A stretch of 18,353 bases of DNA from Mangrovibacterium sp047972415 (lineage in GTDB: Bacteria; Bacteroidota; Bacteroidia; Bacteroidales; Prolixibacteraceae): contig JBKEAN010000093.1 in the NCBI GenBank assembly GCA_047972415.1, forward strand, positions 1 through 18,353, written 5' to 3'. Of the stretch, positions 1 through 7,641 are shown one piece after another. A program made the translations under genes and the position numbers. Every line of letters begins with the position of its first letter. Position 1 is the first letter of the stretch. The notes under the pieces were generated by a model that had not been told where the DNA came from, made no database searches, and saw only the letters and a program-made list of their open reading frames with translations.

Positions 1-956
1 AACTCGGTGCGGTGGAGCAATTCGCGAAGCCTGGCAATAACAACGGAGCCAGGCTCGCCGGCCGCCGAAAACTCAGTGGCCAGCTCTTTCAGGCGTTCAG
101 AATGAAACTGTTCCCGTTCAAAAACAGCAATAAAATCTTCGAAAAAGCCGAGTTGTTGCGATTGCCTGTAACTGGGACCTGCTGCCGTAAGCATCTTTCG
201 GTAAAACGAATTAAACAGAACGTAACTGAAGCCAATCACAGCCAATAACACAAAATAATTGACGTACCCACCCAGAAACAGAACAATAACGAGCAAGTTA
301 AGCAAGCTGAAAAACAGTGCAAAAGCAAGTGCTTTTTTCAACTGTGGCCAAAAGCTTTCGGTGTCCAACTTCACGCTCGATTGAGTGTTCTTTTCCTTCT
401 CGCGGCTCTTCAAGAGCGACAAACTACGCAGCTCCAGCAGCAGTTCGGGCCTGGAAGCCAGCTCGGCCACTGCTTCCTGGCGCTTTTCAATTTCAAGCTT
501 GCTTGCAGGGGCTTTTAGCCAGTTGGCCAGCAGCTGCCCGCCACCTGCGGTATGGGTGCGGTTAAGCAAGTGAAAGAGCGATTGCCCGCCAAACAGGTTG
601 AGGTCGGTCGCGTAAACATGTTTGCTGTCTGAAAAGGTGAAACCATCGTCGCAGGGAAACTCATTTTTCTCCAACGCATTCAGCTCTTGGGTAGCTGCCT
701 CAATCCGCGACTCGATGGTGGCAATGCGAAGACTGAGTAAGTAGTCGCGGCGAACAAGGTACAGGAAAACAGCCAAAGCCGCCAGCGTGCCGGCAAGCGG
801 AACCAGAGCCGGACCGGACAATATAAACGGCACAGCCAGCGTTAGCACAAATGCCACGAGCCGGGCATACATGTACCTCGATTTGGCCAAGCGCGCACTG
901 TGGAGAAGCGCTTCATATTTTTGTTTTTGGGTGATGTAGAAATCCAGTGTAGTCAT
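1..956 (-). CDS. Membrane-anchored MutS-like ATPase, N-terminal part (partial, cut at window start)
   Basis: Reading the minus strand from the ATG at 956-954 gives 318 uninterrupted codons that run off the left edge. The N-terminus (MTTLDFYITQKQKYEALL) is followed by a hydrophobic pair at about residues 33-68 and a second at about 207-250. Between them lies a MutS core-like segment, NLFGGQSLFHLLNRT (about 120-134), then GGGQLLANWLKAP, which resembles the domain III lever region of MutS proteins. Bacteroidota commonly encode a roughly 600-residue MutS-related protein of this form: two transmembrane pairs, no DNA-reading N-terminal domain, and a C-terminal ABC-type ATPase. The ATPase part would lie outside the window, so Walker motifs cannot be checked. 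The role of this membrane group is unknown, and it should not be assumed to do mismatch repair. The gene is divergent from the transporter at 1151 and shows no link to the carbohydrate locus. Confidence 0.8.
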   Translation of the reverse strand, partial: MTTLDFYITQKQKYEALLHSARLAKSRYMYARLVAFVLTLAVPFILSGPALVPLAGTLAALAVFLYLVRRDYLLSLRIATIESRIEAATQELNALEKNEFPCDDGFTFSDSKHVYATDLNLFGGQSLFHLLNRTHTAGGGQLLANWLKAPASKLEIEKRQEAVAELASRPELLLELRSLSLLKSREKEKNTQSSVKLDTESFWPQLKKALAFALFFSLLNLLVIVLFLGGYVNYFVLLAVIGFSYVLFNSFYRKMLTAAGPSYRQSQQLGFFEDFIAVFEREQFHSERLKELATEFSAAGEPGSVVIARLRELLHRTE

Positions 957-1150
957 TTCAAAAAAGCTTGTTGCCGTACAAGGAACTAATTTTTTGAAGC
1001 CCGCACAAGAAACCAACCGGTTTTACTTCAATTTGAAACCCGGAAAGCACCCGAACCGCTGCCGAGCAAATGTTTGTTTTACACCGAAAGCCTGTGCTTG
1101 TACAAAGTTCACTCAAATTTTCGCCATCTTTGCGCTGTTTAAAACTCAGC
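957..1150. promoter_or_regulatory. Divergent intergenic region with a weak promoter candidate
   Basis: These 194 bases separate two divergent genes, so they should hold both promoters. On the plus strand, CATCTTTG at 1125-1132 matches the Bacteroidota -7 element TAnnTTTG at all fixed positions but the first. It lies about 19 bases before the transporter ATG. No convincing -33 TTTG sits at the expected distance; the nearest TTG, at 1098-1100, is a little far upstream. No clear element was seen for the minus-strand gene. The call is weak. Confidence 0.3.
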
Positions 1151-2170
1151 ATGCAAATACCCGGTTACATCAAACGTTACCTGCCCGACGGTTTTATCGC
1201 CGGGATTATCGGGATGATTGTACTCGCCCGATTGTTTCCCGGCATTGGCGACAAAGGGAGCCTCGTTGAGCTGGGCGCACTCATAAAAGGCGGCATTGCC
1301 TTGTTGTTTTTCTTCTATGGCTTGAAACTAAGCCCCGAAAAGCTGAAAAACGACCTCAGCAACTGGCGGCTTCATCTCCTTATCCAATGCATTACGTTTT
1401 TGGTGTTCCCCCTGCTGGTTTTGCTGTTCTATCCCTTCTTCAAAGGCACGCCGCACGAAGTTTTATGGACGGCGGTATTCTTCCTGGCTGTTTTGCCAAG
1501 CACGGTATCGTCGGCAGTGGTGATGGTGTCCATCGCGGGGGGAAACATCCCCAGCGCTATTTTTAACGCCAGCATTTCGGGGGTTATCGGCATCATCCTG
1601 ACACCCGCCTGGATGGGCCTGTTCCTGGAGCGGCAGGCCGAAGCCTTTGCTTTTGGCGATGTGATCCGCGATTTGGTTATTCAAATTTTAATTCCTGTAA
1701 CGCTGGGCCTGCTCATGCACCGCTTTTGGGGCAGCTGGGCCGAGCGAAACCGGAAACGCATCAGCCTGTTCGATAAATCGGTGATATTGGCCATTGTCTA
1801 TCGCAGTTTTAGCGAGTCGTTCCAGAACGGTATCTTCAGCAGCATCCCGCTGCATTCGCTCATGGTGCTTTCGGTGGCAGTTATTGCGCTTTTTTTTGTG
1901 GTTTTTGAAGGCACCAAGTGGCTCACTAAAGCCCTTCAGTTTAACCGCGAAGACCGGATTACCGTTTTGTTTTGTGCTTCCAAGAAATCGCTGGTACACG
2001 GGTCGGTTATGGTAGGGGTATTGTTTGCCGGAAGCACCGCAGGCTCGCTCTTTTTGGTCCCGGTAATGATTTATCATGCTTTCCAGCTCTTCTACATTAG
2101 TATGGTAGCACGCAAATACAGCCTGCTGGTGCCAAAACACCACTTACACGGCACCAACAACCCTCATTAA
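1151..2170 (+). CDS. SBF-like (bile acid:sodium symporter family) membrane transporter
   Basis: This is a 339-residue, very hydrophobic protein with about nine or ten membrane segments. It starts MQIPGYIKRYLPDGFIAGI, where a short amphipathic lead precedes the first helix. The open frame extends up to 1070, but the extra 27 residues are polar, unlike the family start, and would overlap the promoter candidate, so I chose the ATG at 1151. The segment LFCASKKSLVHGSVM (about residues 276-290) matches the FCGSKKSL-type motif of the SBF-like family (PF13593; YfeH/Rch1-like relatives). The early segment LLFFFYGLKLSPEKL also fits. Family members are secondary transporters or regulators of ion homeostasis, and most substrates are not established. 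Nothing in the sequence ties this gene to pectin use. The family call is firm; the substrate is unknown. Confidence 0.85.
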   Translation: MQIPGYIKRYLPDGFIAGIIGMIVLARLFPGIGDKGSLVELGALIKGGIALLFFFYGLKLSPEKLKNDLSNWRLHLLIQCITFLVFPLLVLLFYPFFKGTPHEVLWTAVFFLAVLPSTVSSAVVMVSIAGGNIPSAIFNASISGVIGIILTPAWMGLFLERQAEAFAFGDVIRDLVIQILIPVTLGLLMHRFWGSWAERNRKRISLFDKSVILAIVYRSFSESFQNGIFSSIPLHSLMVLSVAVIALFFVVFEGTKWLTKALQFNREDRITVLFCASKKSLVHGSVMVGVLFAGSTAGSLFLVPVMIYHAFQLFYISMVARKYSLLVPKHHLHGTNNPH

Positions 2171-2200
2171 CCCGTCAGAAACAATTATCCGGGCAATAAT

Positions 2201-2536
2201 GGCCTTCTACACGCTAGTTAAGGCTTTCTACATCGTATCAAAGCTCCCTGACAGCTTAGCAATGTTCTCTTACAGCTTAACAATGCTCCCTGACACATTA
2301 GCAATGCTCCCTCGCAGCTTAGCAATGTTCTCTTACAGCTTAACAATGCTCCCTGACATATTAGCAATGCTCCCTCGCAGCTTAGCAATATTCTCTTACA
2401 GCTTAGCAATGCTCCCCGACACATTAGCAATGCTCCCTCGCAGCTTAGCAATGTTCTCTTACAGCTTAACAATGCTCTCTTACAGCTTAACAATGCTCCC
2501 TGACACATTAGCAATGCTCCCTTATAGCTTATCAGG
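2201..2536. repeat. Tandem 21-bp minisatellite with a 63-bp higher-order unit (16 units)
   Basis: Sixteen contiguous 21-bp units fill the gap between the transporter and the HTCS gene. The first two (2201-2242) are badly decayed, the next thirteen (2243-2515) are clean, and the last (2516-2536) is decayed at its end. There are three main types. A begins GCTCCCTGACACATTA, B begins GCTCCCTCGCAGCTTA, and C begins GTTCTCTTACAGCTTA; each ends in GCAAT or ACAAT. From 2285 to 2473 the order is A-B-C three times. The 63-bp block at 2285-2347 differs from 2411-2473 at one position and from 2348-2410 at three. At 2474 there is an extra A/C hybrid unit, and at 2243 an A/B hybrid. Unit junctions form the near-palindrome AGCAATGCT. 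There are no spacers, so this is not a CRISPR array. The rest of the gene-free stretch (2171-2200 and 2537-2712) shows nothing beyond a weak promoter candidate. Confidence 0.95.
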
Positions 2537-2679
2537 GATGAACCATTACAATCACAGAAAATTAACCTTACGGATTGGACAAGCAACCAGTCCGTCTACT
2601 TAATACGACAGGCCAATAACCATGCACCAACCAAGGAAATGTGCCGGTTTACCATTCAATTTAAACCAACATTTTTTGC

Positions 2680-2687
2680 TAACTTTA
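2680..2687 (+). promoter_or_regulatory. Possible -7 promoter element for the HTCS gene
   Basis: TAACTTTA matches the Bacteroidota -7 consensus TAnnTTTG except at the last base. It lies 25 bases before the ATG at 2713. A matching TTTG at the -33 position is not evident, so this is only a candidate. Confidence 0.25.
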
Positions 2688-2712
2688 CCTAACTGAATTA
2701 AACCAAAGCTCC

Positions 2713-5700
2713 ATGAAACGCGGTTTGCTGATTCTGATGCTCTTTGTAGTCGGACTGGTGAAAGGCCAAACACCGCTGTTATTCGAGCACCTGACGGTTG
2801 ACGACGGGCTGGCCAATAACTCGGTGCGCTCGGTGCTTCAGGATGCCGACGGCTACCTGTGGTTTGGTACCCTTAACGGGTTGAGCCGCTACGACGGGCA
2901 ACGCTTTGCCAATTTCGGCTACGAGCCCGGCAACCCAGCCAGCATCAGCAACAACAAAATACGGGAACTGGTGCAGGATTCACTCGGTTACATCTGGATA
3001 AGTACCTACGACGATTTAGTGCACCGATACGACCCCCGAACCGAGCAGTTTATCAACTTTCCCGACGCGCTGGGCCCCCAGTTCAGAGGGACAATCATCG
3101 ACCTCGTATTCGAGAGTTCGCCGGGGGTTATGTGGCTCAGCCTTGCAGGTAGCGGCTGTGCCCGGGTTATCGCTAAACCCAATTCGTCCGATTTCAACGT
3201 GGAAATTGTTGACACCAGTAACCTGTTGCCTGCAAACACCGTTTACCAAATCCGCGCCCAACCCGACGGGGGCTTGTGGGTTGGCACCTCCAACGGTATT
3301 GTTTTTCTACCCAACGACCGCTTGCCAGCCAGCAATGCCAAGGCGGCCATCGGTATTGCCGAAACCCAAAACAGTGCTGTTACAAGGCTGCTCATTCAAA
3401 ACGATACGGTTTGGGCAGGCTGTTCGGGCGGCGAGTTTTACGAAATTACGGGGAACAAAGGCAGGCTGATTTGGAAAAGTAACCACAGCAACAAGTCGTT
3501 TAACCAGTTCAGCTTCATCAACCGAACCCGCGACGGCTGGATTTACGGTGGAACACGCAACGGGCTGCTCCGCTATTCGCCCAAAACCGGCGGGACAGAA
3601 CACCTGTCGGCCAGTAACAGCGGCCTTCCCACCAACTACCTAACCGGTTGTTACCAGGACAAAACGGGCGACCTATGGATGATTACCAATCTGCGCGGGA
3701 TTGTCCGTTTTCAACCCAAAATCATGCACTTTACACATTACCCACTCCATCCCGACATCCGTCAGTCGATTGTAGAGGGTGAAAAACAGATTTTTGTTGA
3801 AGACACTAACGGCAGCTTGTGGATTGGTATTTACGGCGGTGGCATTTCGCGTTTCAACCGGCAAACCGAAGGCTTCGAGCAATACCTGCACGAGGACAAT
3901 AACCCGGCCAGCCTTTCGTCCAACCTCGTTCTATCGCTCTTTCAGGACAAAAGCGGAAACCTTTGGGCCGGTACCTATAAACGGGGCCTGGATAAGATTA
4001 ACCTTCAGGCCACCTTTTTCAGAAGCATTAACGACAGCAAAAAATCAAACTCCGATTTTTTAGGCGAAGTGAGGGCGCTTTTTGAAGATAGCCGCCATTG
4101 GATTTGGACCGGCAACAAGCGGGGCGAAGTGATGGTTTACAACCAAAACTTCGAGCTGCAATTCCGACTGAACGACTGGTTGACGAACAACGCCATCAGC
4201 ACCGGCATTTATTGTTTCGAAGAAGACGGCGAGGGAAACATGTGGATTGGCACCAAAGGCGACGGCATTATTGTACTGACCGGACTACCCAAAACAGGGA
4301 ACACACTTCAAACAAAGCCCGGGCTGGTTCGTTTAACCCGCTGGACCGACCCTGCCCTGTCGCGCAATGATGTGTTTGACCTGCACCTCGACCGGAAAGA
4401 CCAAATGTGGGTAGCCATGTACCACGGCGGCATCAACATTATCAGAAACCCGCTGAAGGCAAACACAAGCGTTTTAAGCTACCTGCAAAACCCGTCCGAC
4501 CCCTACGCACTGGCCGACAACCGTGTCCGTTGCTTTTTGGAAGACCACAACGGCAACATGTGGATTGGAACCGCCAACGGCCTCTCGTTCGTAGACGCCG
4601 CCAACATGGACACCGATAATAAACAGTTCATTCCCATTCTGCAAACCAACCGGGAAGGCAGTATTTCGTACAACGACATCATTTGCCTGTTCGAAGATTC
4701 GAAGCAGCAAATCAACATAGGCACCTATGGGGGCGGCATCAACCAGTTTATTGGCCGCGATGCCGACCAAAACTTCAGCTTTAAACAAACGAAGCAGGAA
4801 AACGGCCTGTCGAGCAATCTCATACTAAGTTTTGTTGAAGACCGCAACAACAACCTGTGGGTATCAACCGACTTTGGCCTTTGCAAAATTTACCCCGACA
4901 GCAACAAAATTGAAAACTTCTATGTGTCGGACGGGTTAAAAGAAAATTCCTTTTCAGAAGGGAAGGGAATGATGACCGATAACGGAATTGTTGCTTTTGG
5001 CGACTTATCCGGCTTATTGGTTTTTCAACCCGAACAAATAACAAAACAAGAACGCCCCGCACCCGTTGTGCTTACCGACTTGCTGGTGAATAACCACGCC
5101 AACAAAGAATTACTGCAAGAGGCCCGCCAACTGGCCAGCAGCACAACCGGGCGTTTAAAATTGAAGTACGATCAAAACTTCCTGACCTTCGAGTTTGCCG
5201 CGCTCGACTACAAGGCGCCATCCAAAATCCAATACGAATTCAAGCTCGATAATTACGAAAAAAACTGGAACCGCAGCGGCAACCTCAACAAAGCCATTTA
5301 CCGCGAGCTGCAACCCGGCGACTACCTGTTCCGGTTAAAAGCCAGCAACAGCGACGGTTTGTGGGTAAACCCCGAACTGCTCATTCCGGTAACCATTTTA
5401 CCACCACCCTGGAAAACCTGGTGGGCCTACCTGCTCTATGCGTTTGTTGCGGGAGGGCTTTTTGTCCTCATCCGCCGCTTCACGCTCGAACGCATTAAGC
5501 TGAAACACGAGGTGGAGTTTGAAAAACAACTGGCCGACGACAAGTTGAAGTTTTACACCAGCATATCGCACGAGTTCAAAACGCCCCTCGCCCTGATTTT
5601 GGGGCCGGTAGAAGATTTGCTGGCCGATAAAAACCTGCCGCCCCACCTAAGCAAGCCGTTGCACATGGTAAAACGCAACACCCGCCGCCTGCTGGAACTG

Positions 5701-7104
5701 CTTGAACAACTAATGGACTTTCGCAAAATACAGAAGGGTTTTCTCAAAGCCGAGCAGACTCCGGGCGACCTGGTTTTCTTCCTGACGGAAATTTACCAAG
5801 CCTTTCAGCCCATTGCCGAGAAGAAAAACATTGCCTTCACATTCAACAAAGACCGGGAGTACCTGCACGCAAACATCGACTACAAATCGCTCGAAAAAGT
5901 GGTTTTCAACCTGCTTTCGAATGCCTTTAAACACACCGCCGAAGGGCAAAAGGTTGAGCTGCACTTGCACGTTGACGAAAGCAGGCAACAACTCGTTATT
6001 TCTGTACAGGACAAGGGAGAAGGCATCCATGAACAGGATATTCCGATGCTGTTCGAGCGGTTCAGCTTTGGCCGCCGCTCCAGGTGGAAAGACGAGTCAA
6101 GCACCGGCATCGGCCTGTCGCTCACGAAAGAACTGGTTGATTTGCTCGGTGGCACCATTCAGGTTGAAAGTACCCTGGGCGAAGGAAGTTGCTTTACCGT
6201 GACTGTACCCTACCAGCAAGGTATGGCCATTGGCCAGGTGGGGGTCGAAATCAATTATACCCAGCAATTTATTCAAACCCACGACAACGAAACCGAAGAA
6301 ACGACAAACGAAAACAACAGCCGCGCCCTGCTTAAGAAGCAAAGTATCCTGGTGGTTGAAGATAATACTGATTTGCGCAACTGGCTGGCAGCCCAGCTGG
6401 GTAGCAGATACCAGGTTTTGCAAGCTGAAAACGGAAAGATTGGCATGGAAATAGCAAAAAACGAAGATCCCGAACTGATTATTTGCGATGTGATGATGCC
6501 CGAAATGGATGGGCTTGAACTGACATCAGTTTTAAAAAGCGAGTTTCACACCAGCCACATCCCCATTATCCTGCTGACCGCCAAATCGCTTGAAGAGCAT
6601 AAAATCGAAGGCATCGAGACCGGTGCCGATGACTATATCACCAAGCCCTTCAACATGCTTTACCTGCAAAAGCGTATCGAAAACATCTTGCGGCAACGTA
6701 AACAACTGCGCGAACGTTTTAGCCGCGATGTGAATGCCGGAGCAACCGAACTCCATGTCCCGGCGGCCGATCAGGAATTTATGACGAAGGTGATTGCTTT
6801 GGTTGAAGCCAAGCTGTCGGATCCCGATTTTTCTGTCGATAGCCTGTTGCCGCACTTCAATTTTGGCCGAACAGTTTTCTTCAAAAAAATGAAGGGCATT
6901 TCGGGCTATGCACCAAAAGATTTTGTCCGTATCGTCCGCATGAAAAAGGCTGGCAAATTACTATCCGACCCGGGCGCCTCTGTCACCGAGGTTGCTTTCG
7001 AAGTGGGTTACTCCGATGCCAACTACTTTAGCCGTCAGTTTAAAAAACATTTTGGAGAGAATCCGTCCGACTTTCACAAACACCGGAAACAGGGTTCAAA
7101 CTAA
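2713..7104 (+). CDS. Hybrid two-component system sensor/response regulator (HTCS)
   Basis: This 1463-residue protein combines a periplasmic sensor, a kinase and a DNA-binding regulator. A signal peptide (about 1-19, MKRGLLILMLFVVGLVKG) leads into about 14 Reg_prop beta-propeller repeats seen as repeated WFGT, WVGT, WIGT and WIGIYGGG motifs. A Y_Y_Y domain follows (about 817-890), then one membrane helix (about 902-922). The kinase core has the H-box SISHEFKTPL with phospho-acceptor His953, the N-box NLLSNAFKH with Asn1070, and the G-boxes DKGEGI and GIGLSL. The receiver domain (about 1211-1325) has IICDVMMPEMDG with Asp1259 and the Lys of ITKPF. A C-terminal AraC-type HTH (about 1375-1458) ends the protein. 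All key residues are intact. In Bacteroidota such regulators sit beside the polysaccharide locus they activate and bind a specific oligosaccharide. The downstream enzymes suggest a pectin-derived ligand, which is an inference. Confidence 0.97.
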   Translation: MKRGLLILMLFVVGLVKGQTPLLFEHLTVDDGLANNSVRSVLQDADGYLWFGTLNGLSRYDGQRFANFGYEPGNPASISNNKIRELVQDSLGYIWISTYDDLVHRYDPRTEQFINFPDALGPQFRGTIIDLVFESSPGVMWLSLAGSGCARVIAKPNSSDFNVEIVDTSNLLPANTVYQIRAQPDGGLWVGTSNGIVFLPNDRLPASNAKAAIGIAETQNSAVTRLLIQNDTVWAGCSGGEFYEITGNKGRLIWKSNHSNKSFNQFSFINRTRDGWIYGGTRNGLLRYSPKTGGTEHLSASNSGLPTNYLTGCYQDKTGDLWMITNLRGIVRFQPKIMHFTHYPLHPDIRQSIVEGEKQIFVEDTNGSLWIGIYGGGISRFNRQTEGFEQYLHEDNNPASLSSNLVLSLFQDKSGNLWAGTYKRGLDKINLQATFFRSINDSKKSNSDFLGEVRALFEDSRHWIWTGNKRGEVMVYNQNFELQFRLNDWLTNNAISTGIYCFEEDGEGNMWIGTKGDGIIVLTGLPKTGNTLQTKPGLVRLTRWTDPALSRNDVFDLHLDRKDQMWVAMYHGGINIIRNPLKANTSVLSYLQNPSDPYALADNRVRCFLEDHNGNMWIGTANGLSFVDAANMDTDNKQFIPILQTNREGSISYNDIICLFEDSKQQINIGTYGGGINQFIGRDADQNFSFKQTKQENGLSSNLILSFVEDRNNNLWVSTDFGLCKIYPDSNKIENFYVSDGLKENSFSEGKGMMTDNGIVAFGDLSGLLVFQPEQITKQERPAPVVLTDLLVNNHANKELLQEARQLASSTTGRLKLKYDQNFLTFEFAALDYKAPSKIQYEFKLDNYEKNWNRSGNLNKAIYRELQPGDYLFRLKASNSDGLWVNPELLIPVTILPPPWKTWWAYLLYAFVAGGLFVLIRRFTLERIKLKHEVEFEKQLADDKLKFYTSISHEFKTPLALILGPVEDLLADKNLPPHLSKPLHMVKRNTRRLLELLEQLMDFRKIQKGFLKAEQTPGDLVFFLTEIYQAFQPIAEKKNIAFTFNKDREYLHANIDYKSLEKVVFNLLSNAFKHTAEGQKVELHLHVDESRQQLVISVQDKGEGIHEQDIPMLFERFSFGRRSRWKDESSTGIGLSLTKELVDLLGGTIQVESTLGEGSCFTVTVPYQQGMAIGQVGVEINYTQQFIQTHDNETEETTNENNSRALLKKQSILVVEDNTDLRNWLAAQLGSRYQVLQAENGKIGMEIAKNEDPELIICDVMMPEMDGLELTSVLKSEFHTSHIPIILLTAKSLEEHKIEGIETGADDYITKPFNMLYLQKRIENILRQRKQLRERFSRDVNAGATELHVPAADQEFMTKVIALVEAKLSDPDFSVDSLLPHFNFGRTVFFKKMKGISGYAPKDFVRIVRMKKAGKLLSDPGASVTEVAFEVGYSDANYFSRQFKKHFGENPSDFHKHRKQGSN

Positions 7105-7641
7105 GACAAAAACGGCGGCAAACTGCTCCTTCATATTTACAGGTAGTACCCTTACCTTTTAAAAAAAACAAAAAGTTCCCGCTTTGCTGGAAAAACCGAT
7201 AAACCTGCTATACAACCTGTTTTTCGGTACTCAAAAACCAGTTTGTCACAGTAAATACGTACAAAAGTACAGAGACAAAACTGCATCAACACCGACCTTT
7301 GTCCTGTGCCGAACCCCCGAAAGGGAAAAGCCAATGACGATGCCAACACAACCAAAACTGAAAATAGTAAGCAACAAGGAAGCTGGTTTAAGCAAGGCAT
7401 GGTTCACACACCATCAGACTACTACAATTAGTTATATATGGGCAACAAAAGGCGGCCGCAATGCAGTTCTTTTGACGAATAGGTTAAAACCAGGATACTT
7501 CCGGGTACCGTTGAGGGCCCGGAGGCAAAATGCCCAACCCGGATCGGACTACTACTACTCGATTACGCATCGATTTAGTGAAAAAAATCAGGCTTGCTGA
7601 GACGTGAGCCTGATTTTGCCTATTTTTTAAAGCCTACAACT
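7105..7641 (+). other. Non-coding leader region between HTCS and PL22, rich in inverted repeats
   Basis: This 537-base gap holds no convincing gene. A 138-codon open frame (7184-7600) has no recognisable family and ends inside a hairpin, so I do not accept it. Close after the HTCS stop is a short stem, AGGTA/TACCT (7141-7157), followed by TTTT and an A-tract, which may be a weak terminator. Further on are three inverted repeats: CTTCCGGG/CCCGGAGG (7498-7525, 12-base loop, one G-T pair), TCGAT/ATCGA (7559-7573, 5-base loop), and a strong 11-bp stem (7584-7617). The promoter of the carbohydrate operon and the HTCS binding site probably lie here. I could not find a clear -33/-7 pair. Confidence 0.6.
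7584..7627 (+). terminator. Strong terminator-like hairpin just upstream of the PL22 gene
   Basis: The arms AAAATCAGGCT (7584-7594) and AGCCTGATTTT (7607-7617) are perfectly complementary over 11 bp around a 12-base loop. The right arm ends in TTTT, and a second T-run (TATTTTTT) follows at 7621-7627. The form fits an intrinsic terminator, and the A-run on the left makes it potentially bidirectional. It ends only 14 bases before the ATG at 7642 and no gene precedes it closely. It could therefore end a small RNA or an extended HTCS transcript, or act as an attenuator for the operon. Confidence 0.7.

Noticed and set aside
317..565. Plus-strand small genes opposite the MutS-like gene
   Set aside because: They are shadows of a continuous 318-codon minus-strand frame with clear family motifs.
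1070..1150. Upstream start for the SBF-like transporter at 1070
   Set aside because: The added residues are not hydrophobic, do not fit the family start, and cover the only promoter candidate.
2201..2536. CRISPR array
   Set aside because: The 21-bp units abut directly with no unique spacers, and no cas genes are near.
7184..7600. A 138-residue plus-strand gene between HTCS and PL22
   Set aside because: No recognisable family or domain, odd composition, and its end lies inside the strong hairpin at 7584-7617; it looks like chance open frame.
7594..7641. Upstream start for the PL22 gene at 7594
   Set aside because: It would place the hairpin's right arm within the coding region and bury the lipoprotein signal 16 residues in; the ATG at 7642 gives a proper signal.
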